Shown: positions 24,295 to 33,755, counted from the stretch's first letter. The stretch is 64,000 nucleotides of DNA from Roseobacter sinensis (GCF_025755255.1 NZ_JALIEB010000004.1:62001-126000); one strand, 5' to 3'. Notes: generated by a model not told the origin, from the sequence alone. Numbers and translations: made by a program.

Positions 24295-24331
24295 CTAAAA
24301 CTGACGTTCAATATGTCAAGTTGAATTGACA
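24289..24331. promoter_or_regulatory. Paired PpsR/CrtJ-type palindromes upstream of bchE
   Basis: The proximal site TGTCAAGTTGAATTGACA (24314-24331) is a perfect TGT-N12-ACA palindrome, extended to ATATGTCAA/TTGACATAT at 24311-24334. The distal site at 24289-24306 is TGT-N12-ACG, one mismatch. The 7-bp gap matches the closely spaced pairs that PpsR/CrtJ binds cooperatively at bch promoters. The proximal site ends 14 bp before the bchE start. Confidence 0.85.
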
Positions 24332-24345
24332 TATGGGAGCTCAGC

Positions 24346-26010
24346 ATGCGCATTCTCTTCGTTCACCCCAATTACCGGTCCGGCGGCGCCGAGATCGCCG
24401 GCACGTGGCCTCCGGCATGGGTGGCCTATCTGACAGGTCACCTCAGGCAAGCGGGCTTTGACGACATTCACTTTATCGACGCGATGACCGATAATCTGTG
24501 CGACGCCGACCTCGCGGAACGGATGGAGGCGCTGCGGCCCGATGTTGTCGGCGTGACCGCCATTACGCCGTCGATCTACCGTGCCGAAGATGTGCTCAAG
24601 ATCGCCAGCGAGAGTGTGCCCGATGCGGTGCGCGTCATGGGCGGTGTTCATGCCACATTCATGTTCAAGCAGGTGCTCTCGGAAGCCCCGTGGATCGACG
24701 TGATCGTCCGCGGCGAAGGCGAGGAGATCTGCACCGCACTGATGCTGGCCATCGGCGACGGGCGCTGGCCTGCCGACCGGCGCAAGATCAACGGGCTGGC
24801 GTTCCGGGACGGCGAGGAGATCGTGGCCACACCGGCCGCCTCCACGGTCAAGGACCTCGCGGCGATCAAGCCGGACTGGACGGTGCTCGACTGGGAGAAG
24901 TACATCTACATCCCCTTGGGCACGCGCGTGGCCATCCCGAACCTCGCGCGGGGCTGCCCGTTCACCTGCTCCTTCTGCAGCCAATGGAAATTCTGGCGCG
25001 ACTACCGCGTGCGCGATCCCAAGGACGTGGTCGACGAGATCGAGGATCTGGTCGAAAACCACGGTGTCGGCTTCTTTATCCTGGCGGACGAAGAACCGAC
25101 CATCAACAAGAAGAAATTCGTCGCCTTCTGTCAGGAACTGATCGACCGCGGGCTGCCTGATCGTGTCAAATGGGGCATCAACACTCGCGTCACCGACATC
25201 TATCGGGACCGGGATTTGCTGAAATTCTACCGCGCGGCGGGCCTCGTGCATGTGTCGCTGGGCACCGAAGCCGCGGCCCAGATGAAGCTCGATCAATTCA
25301 ACAAGGAGACCAAGGTCGAGGAGAACAAGACCGCGATCCGGCTGCTGCGTGAAGCGGATATTCTGGTCGAGGCGCAGTTCATCGTTGGCCTCGACAATGA
25401 AACGCCGGAGACGCTGGAAGAGACCTTCCGGATGGCCTGGGACTGGCAGCCGGATCTCGCGAACTGGTCGATGTATACCCCCTGGCCCTTCACGCCTCTG
25501 TTTCAGGAGTTGAAGGACCAGGTCCAGATATACGATTTCTCGAAGTATAACTTCGTCACGCCCATCATGAAGCCGGCTGCGATGGACCGAGGGGAGCTGC
25601 TGGACGGCGTGATGAACAACTATCGGCGGTTCTATTCGCGCAAGGCGCTCTTCCATTATCCTTGGCGGGGCACCGGGTTTCGGCGGAGATACCTGCTTGG
25701 TTGCCTTTATGCCTTCCTCAAGGCCGGGTTTCAGCGCACCTTCTACGACCTGGGCAAGGCGGGCTACTGGGGCCCACAAACCAAGAACACCGTTGATTTT
25801 CATTTCGATGACACCCGGCAATTGGCCGAGGCGCAGCTGGACGATTGGGAGGCCTCGGCGGACCGTGCCGCGCGCGCGGCCGAACGGCGCGCAGCCGTGC
25901 GTGACCAAATGAAAGACCGGGCTGTGGTGCGGCGCGAGAGCTTTCAGATGCCCAATGGCGCCCAGGTGCGGGCCTGTGGCGGGAGCGACGCGCAAATGAA
26001 GGAGACCTGA
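24346..26010 (+). CDS. bchE: Anaerobic Mg-protoporphyrin IX monomethyl ester cyclase BchE
   Basis: 554 residues. The N-terminal B12-binding domain begins [22 protein letters not shown] and includes VMGGVHATF. The radical SAM core has the cluster motif C204-x3-C208-x2-C211 in [13 protein letters not shown], and the C-terminal extension is typical of BchE. The enzyme closes the isocyclic ring E of bacteriochlorophyll without O2, taking the oxygen from water. ATG 24346 follows GGGAG. It is co-transcribed with bchJ, and the promoter carries PpsR and Fnr-type sites. No other bch, crt or puf gene is in this window, so the unit is separate from the main photosynthesis cluster. Confidence 0.95.
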   Translation: MRILFVHPNYRSGGAEIAGTWPPAWVAYLTGHLRQAGFDDIHFIDAMTDNLCDADLAERMEALRPDVVGVTAITPSIYRAEDVLKIASESVPDAVRVMGGVHATFMFKQVLSEAPWIDVIVRGEGEEICTALMLAIGDGRWPADRRKINGLAFRDGEEIVATPAASTVKDLAAIKPDWTVLDWEKYIYIPLGTRVAIPNLARGCPFTCSFCSQWKFWRDYRVRDPKDVVDEIEDLVENHGVGFFILADEEPTINKKKFVAFCQELIDRGLPDRVKWGINTRVTDIYRDRDLLKFYRAAGLVHVSLGTEAAAQMKLDQFNKETKVEENKTAIRLLREADILVEAQFIVGLDNETPETLEETFRMAWDWQPDLANWSMYTPWPFTPLFQELKDQVQIYDFSKYNFVTPIMKPAAMDRGELLDGVMNNYRRFYSRKALFHYPWRGTGFRRRYLLGCLYAFLKAGFQRTFYDLGKAGYWGPQTKNTVDFHFDDTRQLAEAQLDDWEASADRAARAAERRAAVRDQMKDRAVVRRESFQMPNGAQVRACGGSDAQMKET

Positions 26011-26012
26011 TC

Positions 26013-26615
26013 ATGGCGGGCGCTGCAGAGGGCCTCATCGGGCCAAATGCGGTGCTGCAGATGCTGCCCCAGATCGAGCGGCTTGGCGGTCGAGACCGGG
26101 TTGACCGGATGCTTGCAGCCGCGGGCATTCTCGAGGTCCCGGATGGCAGCGCGATGATCCCTGAGGGTGACGCAGCGCGATTGCACCGTCTCATTCGTGC
26201 AGAGGAACCGGTGCTCGCCCCCGAACTGGCAGCCGCCGCCGGAGACGCAACGGCGCGGTACATTCTGGCCCATCGGATCCCGAAGGCCGCGCAACATCTC
26301 ATGCGCGTGCTGCCGGCCTGGGGTGCGGTGCGCTTGCTCTCCCGAGCCATTGCCGCACATGCGTGGACCTTTGCCGGCTCGGGTGAGTTTTCAGCACAGA
26401 GCCCCTGGCGTTTCGAGATCCTCAGCAATCCGGTGATCCGAGGCGAGGTCAGCACCACGCCGCTCTGCGCCTGGCATGCGGCGGTCTTCGAAGGGCTTTA
26501 CCGAACCCTGGTTCATCCCGCTTGCCGCTGTGTCGAGACCCGCTGCGGGGCGCAGCCAGGGTGTGACACCTGCGCGTTCGAGATCTCGCTGGCCGCGACC
26601 AATCCATCACGTTAA
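26013..26615 (+). CDS. bchJ: BchJ, bacteriochlorophyll biosynthesis protein (4VR/V4R-type)
   Basis: 200 residues, starting 2 nt after the bchE stop with a shared GGAGA ribosome site. The fold is the V4R type with the terminal Cys-rich stretch HPACRCVETRCGAQPGCDTCAFEI. BchJ was first called 4-vinyl reductase. Later work assigns that reaction mainly to BciA or BciB and leaves BchJ as a likely substrate carrier or assembly factor (family knowledge). The bchE-bchJ order matches Rhodobacter. In Rhodobacter bchG and bchP follow, but here they are absent and the next gene is unrelated. Confidence 0.88.
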   Translation: MAGAAEGLIGPNAVLQMLPQIERLGGRDRVDRMLAAAGILEVPDGSAMIPEGDAARLHRLIRAEEPVLAPELAAAAGDATARYILAHRIPKAAQHLMRVLPAWGAVRLLSRAIAAHAWTFAGSGEFSAQSPWRFEILSNPVIRGEVSTTPLCAWHAAVFEGLYRTLVHPACRCVETRCGAQPGCDTCAFEISLAATNPSR

Positions 26616-26836
26616 TGCGCCGCATCTGCCGCGCCATCAGGGCAAAGCCGTGGTGCCACAAACCTGTCTGACAAAGGTCAGGCCGGGGATCGCCATCTGT
26701 CTCCACACCCGAAAGTCGAACTGTATCAGAGGCTTGATGCAGAAGGCACGAATTGGACGCGGCCAGATGTCGGGGGGCCGACCCCGCAAGACCTCCTCGC
26801 AGACTTTGCAAAACAATCGGAATGGTTGTAAACCTG

Positions 26837-26866
26837 AACAATAAATTAATAGATTCGCTTATTGTT
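26837..26866. promoter_or_regulatory. AT-rich inverted repeat upstream of 553-residue protein gene
   Basis: AACAATAA (26837-26844) and TTATTGTT (26859-26866) are separated by 14 bp. It is the most AT-rich segment of the 281-bp gap 26616-26896 and probably belongs to the promoter of the gene at 26897. Confidence 0.4.
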
Positions 26867-26896
26867 AACTAACGTGCAGTCTGGGGGCTGTAGTGT

Positions 26897-28558
26897 ATGT
26901 CAGCCAGTATAGGGCCCAACACATCTGACTCATCGCTGAAGCAAAACGAAGCACCGACGGCGGCCGAGCGGGCGGCGCTTCAGGCCGATTTGGAAGAGCG
27001 CCTGGCCGAGGCCCGGATCCAGCGGGCCAAAGTCCTCGCCGCGCGCGAGCTGGCCAAGAAGAAAGCGAACCTCGAACAGACAAACAAGCCGGTTCCGCAG
27101 GGGGGACCCGCGACCGGCAAGCCACCGCTCTCGACAGGCAAGCCATCGGATATACCCAAACCGGTCCCACGAGGCCGGGTGCGTCCGGATATTTCGGTGC
27201 CTGCTGTGCCCATCATCGCCGAGCAGATGGCCGAGCCTGAACAGCGGCGGCGGCGCGCGGTCCCGCTGTCGGTGATGATCGCCTTTGCCTGTTTCTTTGG
27301 CCTTGGCTTCGGTGTGGTTGCGAGCCTTGGGCTTGTCGTGGGTCTGGGCTGGGTGTCGGTGTCCGACCTGAACCGCCCCGCAGTGTCTAACACGGCGCCG
27401 GAGGTTTCTCCCGTCGCACCCGCCGCGCTCGCTGTCGATGCTTATGCCGATGTCCCTTCGGGCATCGATGTCGCCAGGCCGACGCCAAGGGCCGCTGTCG
27501 TTGCGAGCCAGCCCTCGGCGATACCGCAGCTGGGCGAAAGCGGCGATGGCACTTTGGCTGCCGTCATGTCGCCGGCCCCCCAGGTCGAGGCCGCGCTCAC
27601 CAACATCGTCTGGACCTCTTTCCCACAGGAGACGCCCAAGTCGCTTGCGCCCGTGAGCGCCAATCCCGCGCCCGCGGTTTGGTCCAAGCCGCCCAAGGCT
27701 CTTGCGCGGCCCTTTCCCGAAGCCATGCCAGCTGTGCTGGAGCGCAGCCCCGTCCGAGCGCGCGCCTTGGCCGTCTCCCTGTCCGGGCCGGTGATCGAAG
27801 CTGCTCTGCCGGCGCTGCCGGCTCAAGCCGTCGTGCCGCCCGATCATGGCCCGATCGTTGCTCTTTTTGATGTTCAGGAAGACCAGCGCCCCGAGGTGCA
27901 GCAGGCTCCGATGGGCAGACCGGTGCTGGAGCCACTGCTGCGCGCCAGCTTGAGCCCATCGGCTTCCGCGCCCGTCACGGCTGTCGCGCCCATTGACCAA
28001 TTCGGCGCCGTGCCGCGCGTTGTACAGCCAGCGGCGCTGCTCGCGCAGCCGAAGCCGCTCCGCGGTCTGCCGCAGATCGGCGGCCCGGTGGAGCGCCCGC
28101 TGACACTCGCAGCAAAACTCGGCGGCGCGGGCGAAGACGTAAGCCAGATCGCGCTTTTTGCTTATGCGCCGACAAGTGTGAGCGCCGACGCTCTGAACGA
28201 GAAACTCGGAGATCTGGCGACAACCGGGTTTCCTCTGGCCGAGACCAGCCGCGTGAATTTCCGGGTCTCGAAAACCCATGTCCGGTACTACACGCGCGCG
28301 GATGAAACCGTCGCCCGGGCGATCGCGGCGGAGTTGGGCGGGGCCGCGCGGGATTTCACGCGCGAGAGGATTGCGGCTCCTGCGGGGCGTATCGAGGTTT
28401 GGATGGCCGGGACCCGTGTCGGCGCACCCAAACCAAGGACAGTGGCGGCGAGTCCGCAGCGCCGGGCGGCCTTGAAGGCCGAGCAACAGGCGCGCGTACG
28501 GACGCAACTCAAGAACCGGCTCGTGGACAGTTTGAGAAGCAAGGAGTATCTGCGTTAA
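26897..28558 (+). CDS. Single-pass membrane protein with Pro/Ala-rich periplasmic region, unknown function
   Basis: 553 residues. The cytoplasmic N-terminus has a charged helix (about 15-55). One membrane helix lies near 120-145 (VMIAFACFFGLGFGVVASLGLVVGLG). A long Pro/Ala/Val-rich low-complexity stretch (about 160-395) follows, then a C-terminal globular domain (about 400-520) with HVRYYTRADETVARAIAAELGG that resembles LytR_C/SPOR-like folds. The C-terminal domain suggests peptidoglycan or glycan association. ATG 26897 is used. It precedes a small exported protein and glycosyltransferase-type genes, so it may anchor or organise an envelope glycan system (inference). Confidence 0.68.
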   Translation: MSASIGPNTSDSSLKQNEAPTAAERAALQADLEERLAEARIQRAKVLAARELAKKKANLEQTNKPVPQGGPATGKPPLSTGKPSDIPKPVPRGRVRPDISVPAVPIIAEQMAEPEQRRRRAVPLSVMIAFACFFGLGFGVVASLGLVVGLGWVSVSDLNRPAVSNTAPEVSPVAPAALAVDAYADVPSGIDVARPTPRAAVVASQPSAIPQLGESGDGTLAAVMSPAPQVEAALTNIVWTSFPQETPKSLAPVSANPAPAVWSKPPKALARPFPEAMPAVLERSPVRARALAVSLSGPVIEAALPALPAQAVVPPDHGPIVALFDVQEDQRPEVQQAPMGRPVLEPLLRASLSPSASAPVTAVAPIDQFGAVPRVVQPAALLAQPKPLRGLPQIGGPVERPLTLAAKLGGAGEDVSQIALFAYAPTSVSADALNEKLGDLATTGFPLAETSRVNFRVSKTHVRYYTRADETVARAIAAELGGAARDFTRERIAAPAGRIEVWMAGTRVGAPKPRTVAASPQRRAALKAEQQARVRTQLKNRLVDSLRSKEYLR

Positions 28559-28678
28559 GGGCCGTTAACCGTGATTTGCGTTGCGCCCCGACGATGTGTT
28601 AATTCGTTGCGATGCCGCTGGTGGTGGCATTGACGACAAAGTCTTTGATCGAAGTTTTTTCAGCTGTGGATTTCCAGT

Positions 28679-28984
28679 ATGGCGAACAATCGTTTGGTGG
28701 CCGTTGTAACAATGCTCATTCTCATGGGATCTTCCGGCAGTGCACAGGATGATATCTCATTGCAGGAGTTGCGGGCGATCGAAAGCCTGATCTCGGGCAA
28801 AGACTGGCGGGCGCTTTACACCTATGTCGTGGCCAATCCCAAATTCACCGCGGGGAACGACCCTCTGGCCGTCGAGCTTCGGTCCTTTGTCGATGATACC
28901 AAGCGCGGCTTCCTGAACACCTTCGATGCCGATCCGGATCGCACGACAGGTGAGGCGGACCGGACGGCGTCCAGCATCTATTGA
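28679..28984 (+). CDS. Small exported protein, unknown function
   Basis: 101 residues. A signal peptide (about 1-22, ending SGSAQ) precedes a short helical domain with LQELRAIESLISGKDWRALYTYVVANP. No metal or catalytic motif is seen. It ends 19 nt before the glycosyltransferase-like gene and is probably co-transcribed with it. Confidence 0.65.
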   Translation: MANNRLVAVVTMLILMGSSGSAQDDISLQELRAIESLISGKDWRALYTYVVANPKFTAGNDPLAVELRSFVDDTKRGFLNTFDADPDRTTGEADRTASSIY

Positions 28985-29003
28985 CCAGGGGGCCGTGCAG
29001 CCT

Positions 29004-30059
29004 GTGAGCACACCGGCAAAGATTGCCTATGTCATCGATCCGCGGTTTCGCGGGGGGACATCATCGGCTGTTGCAGCAGAGCTTGAGGTGGTGAGCGCCT
29101 TTGCGAAAGTCGAGGTCTATGCCTTGTCGACCGCGATGTTCTCGGGGCAGGCGGTGGCGCCACAACTGGCCCGCGCCTGCGCGCGGCTGAACATTCCCCT
29201 GACGTGGGATCCGGTGGACATCAGCGCTGATCTCGTGATCCTGCACAACCCGTCTTGCCTGAAGTTTCAGGACCGCTTGGGAACGCGGATTCTGACCGAT
29301 CGGTTGATCGTGGTGACACATGAGAATTTTGTCAGGCCGGGCGGGCATGAGGGGTTCGACGTCGCCACATGCCTCGATCAGATCGCGCGCGCATCCGTTG
29401 CCCTGCGCCGGGAGCTCGCGCCGATCTCGGCATGGAACCGCGAAACCGTTTTGCAATGGTCGGCGAAGCACAGCCCTGCCCACGGTTGGGAGGTGCTGGA
29501 GGAGGACTGGTTCAACATCTGCGCCTTCGACTTTCTGCCGCCCAATCCGGCCCCCGCTGACAGGCGGGGTCGCCATTCCAGACCGGGCTTCGAGAAGTTT
29601 CCAGGGCCGGCAGCCATGCTGCAGTGCTTCCCAGAGACGGCGAGGCGCAACCTGATCCTGGGCGCGGATGCCTTTCTGAAGGCCGGCCTCGTGCCGGAAC
29701 ACTGGGATGCACGGCCCTTCGGCGCGATGCCGGTGGCCGACTACTTCGATCAGATCGATTTCTTCGTGTATTTCACCGCACCGACCTGGCGCGAGAGCTT
29801 CGGTCGTGTTCTGGCCGAAGCCATTGCCGCAGGAAAGATCGCGATCACCGATCCGGAGACGGCGAGGACGTTTTCGGGAGCCGCCATCGCCGCCCAACCG
29901 GAGCAGGTGAATGACATCATCGCCTCCTACATCGCGCATCCCAAAGACTACGAGGCGGACGTCCGCGCGGCGCAGGAGCACTTGAAGCAGTTCTCGCCCG
30001 ATTGCTTCGCGGACCGGTTCGGCACGCTTCTGACAGGCCCGGCGAGGGTATACGCATGA
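29004..30059 (+). CDS. Glycosyltransferase-like protein (GT4-type C-terminus)
   Basis: About 351 residues. The N-terminus PAKIAYVIDPRFRGGTSSAV resembles the glycine-rich opening of GT-B glycosyltransferases. The C-terminal half has FVYFTAPTWRESFGRVLAEAIAAGKIAI, the acidic E-x7-E region of GT4 enzymes. The start is uncertain: GTG 29004 (AGGGGG 11 nt upstream) is preferred, GTG 28995 is an alternative, and the longer reading overlaps the previous gene. The end overlaps the next gene by 4 nt. The donor and acceptor sugars are unknown. Confidence 0.7.
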   Translation: MSTPAKIAYVIDPRFRGGTSSAVAAELEVVSAFAKVEVYALSTAMFSGQAVAPQLARACARLNIPLTWDPVDISADLVILHNPSCLKFQDRLGTRILTDRLIVVTHENFVRPGGHEGFDVATCLDQIARASVALRRELAPISAWNRETVLQWSAKHSPAHGWEVLEEDWFNICAFDFLPPNPAPADRRGRHSRPGFEKFPGPAAMLQCFPETARRNLILGADAFLKAGLVPEHWDARPFGAMPVADYFDQIDFFVYFTAPTWRESFGRVLAEAIAAGKIAITDPETARTFSGAAIAAQPEQVNDIIASYIAHPKDYEADVRAAQEHLKQFSPDCFADRFGTLLTGPARVYA

Positions 30060-32119
30060 TCCTACTGTGCAGCGGTCAGGTCTCGGCAAAGCAGTTTGAC
30101 GCGCTGCTGCTCTTCGCGGCACAGCTCGAAGGCCGCGGGCATCCTGTTGCGATCCATCCCGCTGCCTTGCCCGAGGACGTGCTTCAACAGCAGAAGTACG
30201 AGATCGCGCCGTGGCTGACCGATGACGAGGACATTGACGCCGATACCGTTCTGGTCATCGGGTCGGAGGCAATCAGCGATGACTGCCAGCACCTGCTGCG
30301 GACACTGGAGTGCGGCGCAGAAACGCGCATCTGGGCCCTGGGGCATTTCCGGACCTACCAGGAAGAGATCAGCGCCCGGACCAAGATTGCTTATGCCACC
30401 GGTCAGGAGCCCGAGGTGCTCAATTTGATCGGCCCGCAAAGGCCCCTACTGCTCGACGGGCAGGCTGCACCGCTGAGCACGCCGCTGCGTGCGGAACCGG
30501 ATCAGCGCGATGGCGCTGTCACGCGGCTGCTCGTTTTTGTGCCGGCCGAAGAGCTTGAGCCGGGCGAGGCGCTGAGCCGGCTTGCCGAGCTCAACTACAG
30601 CCCCAAGATCGATCTCCATGTGCTGACCAATGCCCGAGGAAAGGGCATCATCCGGCGGTCTAGTCATGCCGAGCTGTCCGTCATCGGGTATGTGGAGCTG
30701 CCACCCGCGCAGATCATCAACTACGTCGATGTGGTTGCGTTTTTCGGGCCGAATGTGCCCGGCGAGCGGATGGCTGCCTTGGCGCTTCTAGCGGCCGGCG
30801 CGGGGAAGGTCGTCATCGACTGTACGACCGCTGCCAGCTTCGCCACCTCGGGTGCTCCGGTCCTGAAGGGGCCAAGCCATCTGGCCAGCCTGCTGGGCTA
30901 TCTCAGCGATGTGGTTCTGGACCAACGGCTCGAGATCGGCCGCCGTACCTTGAAGAGTCCCTGGCTTGCGCAGTTCGACGGGGCTGCGCTCGACCGCGAT
31001 CTGAAGCTCGCACCGCCAAAGCCGGCGGCGGTTCCGCAGGCGCCGCAGACGCTCTTTTTTCCGACAAACGGAAACGGCCTCGGTCACGCGCAGCGCTGCG
31101 CGCTGATCGCCGAGGCGATGTCCGACGCTGTTACCCGACGGTTCGCGGCGTTCCCGAGCTGCATCGACCTGCTCGAGCGGCGCGGGTTTGGTTGTGTTCC
31201 GATGATATCGCGCAGCACGGAGCATGAAGACGACTTCGCCGCCGATCTCGTAAACTATCTGAGGCTGCGCAACGTGTTGAAGCGTGGCGACGGCTTCGTC
31301 TTTGACGGCGGCTACGTGTTTGATTCCGTCTATCGCACGATTTCCGATCTGCAGATTCCGGCCGTCTGGATTCGGCGCGGGTTGTGGCAAGCCGGGCAGA
31401 TCAACCCAACTGCGCTTGAACGCGAGCGCGCCTTTTCGCGCGTGATCGTGCCGCAAGAGTGCTTCCCGGAACTCAATACCGACTATTCCACCGGCGCGCA
31501 TATCAGCAATGTCGGCCCCATCGTCCGGGAGGGGCGGCTGACGTCGGATGAGGTCGCTGGGCTGCGCGAGCGTCTGGGCCGGCATTTCGACCGGTCGGTG
31601 AAGACGCTCGTGTTGACCATGCTCGGCGGAGGGGTCGCCTCAGAACGCACCGCACAGGCCCAACGGCTGTGCAGCCTGCTCGAGCGGCGGCCCGATTGCC
31701 TGCACCTCATCGTGGCCTGGCCCAATGCCATGGTCGCGGATGGGCTGTTTGGCTGGCAGAACAGCCATGTCGTTCGAACCGCGCATACGCTCGACCTGTG
31801 TCAGGCCGCCGATCTGACCGTTTCCGCCGTCGGTTACAATTCCTTCCACGAGATCCTCTACGCCGGGGTGCCCGCCATTTTCATTCCGCAGTCGGCCCCG
31901 TTCCTCGACGATCAGGAACGCAGGGCCCGGGCGGCCGCTGACCGTCATCTGGCCGCCCTGGTACTGGACGAAGAACTCCTGATGCTCGAGCGCGAAGTCA
32001 GCGCGTTTCTCGACGGCTCAAAGGCTGACGAGGTCCGCGCCGCCCTGCGCGAGGCGAACCTGCAGACTCCGGGCAATCGCGATGCCGCAGAACTGATCGA
32101 GAATGAGGTTGCCGCATGA
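30056..32119 (+). CDS. Two-domain glycosyltransferase-like protein (GT28/MurG-type C-terminus)
   Basis: 687 residues. The N-terminal half (about 1-330) looks like a degenerate GT-B half, including INYVDVVAFFGPNVPGERMAAL. The C-terminal half opens FPTNGNGLGHAQRCALIAEAM, the donor-side glycine-rich loop of MurG/MGDG-synthase-type GT28 enzymes. It ends with VSAVGYNSFHEILYAGVPAIFIP, the sugar-nucleotide site. Two GT-like units in one chain is unusual. ATG 30056 overlaps the upstream stop (ATGA), and the downstream gene also overlaps by 4 nt, so the three are tightly coupled. Confidence 0.75.
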   Translation: MILLCSGQVSAKQFDALLLFAAQLEGRGHPVAIHPAALPEDVLQQQKYEIAPWLTDDEDIDADTVLVIGSEAISDDCQHLLRTLECGAETRIWALGHFRTYQEEISARTKIAYATGQEPEVLNLIGPQRPLLLDGQAAPLSTPLRAEPDQRDGAVTRLLVFVPAEELEPGEALSRLAELNYSPKIDLHVLTNARGKGIIRRSSHAELSVIGYVELPPAQIINYVDVVAFFGPNVPGERMAALALLAAGAGKVVIDCTTAASFATSGAPVLKGPSHLASLLGYLSDVVLDQRLEIGRRTLKSPWLAQFDGAALDRDLKLAPPKPAAVPQAPQTLFFPTNGNGLGHAQRCALIAEAMSDAVTRRFAAFPSCIDLLERRGFGCVPMISRSTEHEDDFAADLVNYLRLRNVLKRGDGFVFDGGYVFDSVYRTISDLQIPAVWIRRGLWQAGQINPTALERERAFSRVIVPQECFPELNTDYSTGAHISNVGPIVREGRLTSDEVAGLRERLGRHFDRSVKTLVLTMLGGGVASERTAQAQRLCSLLERRPDCLHLIVAWPNAMVADGLFGWQNSHVVRTAHTLDLCQAADLTVSAVGYNSFHEILYAGVPAIFIPQSAPFLDDQERRARAAADRHLAALVLDEELLMLEREVSAFLDGSKADEVRAALREANLQTPGNRDAAELIENEVAA

Positions 32120-32550
32120 TCCTGGAGCAAGACTACGCCCGCATTCTCGCGAATGTGTCGCCCCACACCCCGCGCGACCTTGACCCGTCTCTCTTCGGCG
32201 CTGGGGCCAAGGCCGAGAGCGGCGGGTTCGACCCGGCCATGCGCGCACCTGCGACAGCGCTCTGGACGCTCTCCGACAAGCGCATCTCGCGGGTCGGCAT
32301 ACGTATTCGTGCGCCGCTGGACGACCCGGCGTTCGTCGCCTCCCGGTTGGCCGCGATCGCGGTCGAACGGCGGGTGCTGCCGATCTTCCTGAGCCATACT
32401 GCGGCAAGCGAAATGCTGCGATTCGGCTTTCGTGTGGAACATGTCAGCGGCGCGACGGCAGAGGAGCGCGCTGTCTGTGAGGAGCAGATCAAACGCTTCT
32501 GGAAGATCGCGATGATTGTCGATGCCGCCGACGTCGAGAAGCTCGGCTAG
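32116..32550 (+). CDS. Hypothetical protein coupled to glycosyltransferase genes
   Basis: 144 residues, soluble and without signal peptide. Phrases such as ISRVGIRIRAPLDDPAFVASRLAAIAVERRVLPIFLSHT and MLRFGFRVEHVSG suggest an alpha/beta fold. No family is recognised. It starts at ATG 32116, overlapping the GT gene stop by 4 nt, so it is probably a partner in the same pathway. Confidence 0.65.
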   Translation: MILEQDYARILANVSPHTPRDLDPSLFGAGAKAESGGFDPAMRAPATALWTLSDKRISRVGIRIRAPLDDPAFVASRLAAIAVERRVLPIFLSHTAASEMLRFGFRVEHVSGATAEERAVCEEQIKRFWKIAMIVDAADVEKLG

Positions 32551-32604
32551 ATCCGGGCGGGGTCTCTCATGGCATGATGGCACAAGCCTGGTCGCCGCCC
32601 CGAC

Positions 32605-33642
32605 CTAGCGCGTTTCCGCAGATTTGACGGTCGATCCGGGGATCAGGCGGAATCCGATGTCGCGGCAGGCCTCTACCGGCTCGTCAGAGAGCCGTGCCAG
32701 CATCATCTCTGCCGCGACCTGCCCGAGCTTCAGATGTGGCACATGCACTGACGTCAGACGCCGCCGCATCACCGCTGCAACCGGCAGATCGCCCCAACCC
32801 GCCACACCGATGTCGTCGGGCACCCGCATGCCCTTGGCATCGCAGAACTGAAGACCGCCGAAGGCCATCGCGTCGTTCTGGTAGTAGATACACTCGATCC
32901 CCCGGGTCGATCCAAGAAGCTGCTCGGTGCCGTAATAGCCGGGATAGTAGGTCGCAGTGTCATGCAGGCAGAGCTGGCGGGCGACACTGCCGCCGCTGCC
33001 TTCGACGGCCTTGCAGAACCCATCGAGCCGCGCAGAGGCCGCGTTGGCCGTGTCATGCGACGTGCCGACGTAGCCGACCTTGCGATAGCCCCGGCTCACG
33101 ATGAACCGGCCCATTTCGAACCCGCTGTCGAAGTGGTTGATCCCAACGCTCATATCCATCGGACTGGAGTTGAGATCCCAGATTTCGACGACCGGCACAT
33201 TCGCATTCCGCAGCATGTCGAGCGCGCGCTTTGAGTGGTACCGACCGGTCAGGATCAGCCCCGCCGGCTGCCAGGACAGCACCGTCCGGATCCAGTTCTC
33301 CTCCTCGCGAAGCGTATGCTGTGTCAGCCCGAGGACGGATTGGTGACCGAAGGCGCCAAGTTTGCGGTCGATGCCCTCAAGCACTTGCGCGAAGACCTCG
33401 TTGCCGAGATCGGGGATCGAGACACCCACGAAGGTCGAGGTCTTGTCGCCGGCAAAGACGGTGGCCAGCCGATTCGGCAGATAGCCAAGCTCATCCACCT
33501 TTTCCATCACTGTGGCGCGGGTCCGCTCGGAATAGCCGCCTTCCCCACGCAGAACCCGGCTTGCCGTCATCTTGGACACACCCGCGGCCAGGGCGACCTC
33601 AGAAAGGCTTACCTTATTGGTTTTGCTTTTCTTTTCGCTCAT
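32605..33642 (-). CDS. LacI-family transcriptional repressor
   Basis: 345 residues. The N-terminal helix-turn-helix and hinge read SLSEVALAAGVSKMTASRVLRGEGG, then VDELGYLPNRLA. A sugar-binding-type effector domain follows from about residue 65. It is divergent from a six-gene sugar import operon. Two copies of GTTACGGGTAAC in the shared promoter are the expected operators. By family logic the imported sugar or a derivative lifts repression. The nature of the sugar cannot be read. Confidence 0.92.
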   Translation of the reverse strand: MSEKKSKTNKVSLSEVALAAGVSKMTASRVLRGEGGYSERTRATVMEKVDELGYLPNRLATVFAGDKTSTFVGVSIPDLGNEVFAQVLEGIDRKLGAFGHQSVLGLTQHTLREEENWIRTVLSWQPAGLILTGRYHSKRALDMLRNANVPVVEIWDLNSSPMDMSVGINHFDSGFEMGRFIVSRGYRKVGYVGTSHDTANAASARLDGFCKAVEGSGGSVARQLCLHDTATYYPGYYGTEQLLGSTRGIECIYYQNDAMAFGGLQFCDAKGMRVPDDIGVAGWGDLPVAAVMRRRLTSVHVPHLKLGQVAAEMMLARLSDEPVEACRDIGFRLIPGSTVKSAETR

Positions 33643-33656
33643 GAGCTCGGATCTAC

Positions 33657-33725
33657 GTTACGGGTAACTTCGGGCTTGACAGATTTCAGCGTTGGGACAA
33701 GCATTAGCGGAACGTTACGGGTAAC
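33657..33725. promoter_or_regulatory. Two LacI operators flanking the sugar-importer promoter
   Basis: GTTACGGGTAAC occurs at 33657-33668 and again at 33714-33725, 57 bp apart. Each is a near-palindrome (GTTAC/GTAAC). A TTGACA -35 candidate lies between them at 33676-33681. The spacing would allow DNA looping by a tetrameric or paired repressor. Confidence 0.82.
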
Positions 33726-33755
33726 TCAACTGTCCGGGCGTGGGAGGAGCTTAAG

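Noticed and set aside
24316-25995. 559-codon antisense frame across bchE
   Set aside because: No recognisable domain and composition of a shadow frame, whereas the plus strand encodes the complete BchE with its radical SAM motif.
33530-33555. GGAATA inside the LacI gene
   Set aside because: The -10 position reads CAGAAC, not CGTT, and it is in the coding body of a gene.
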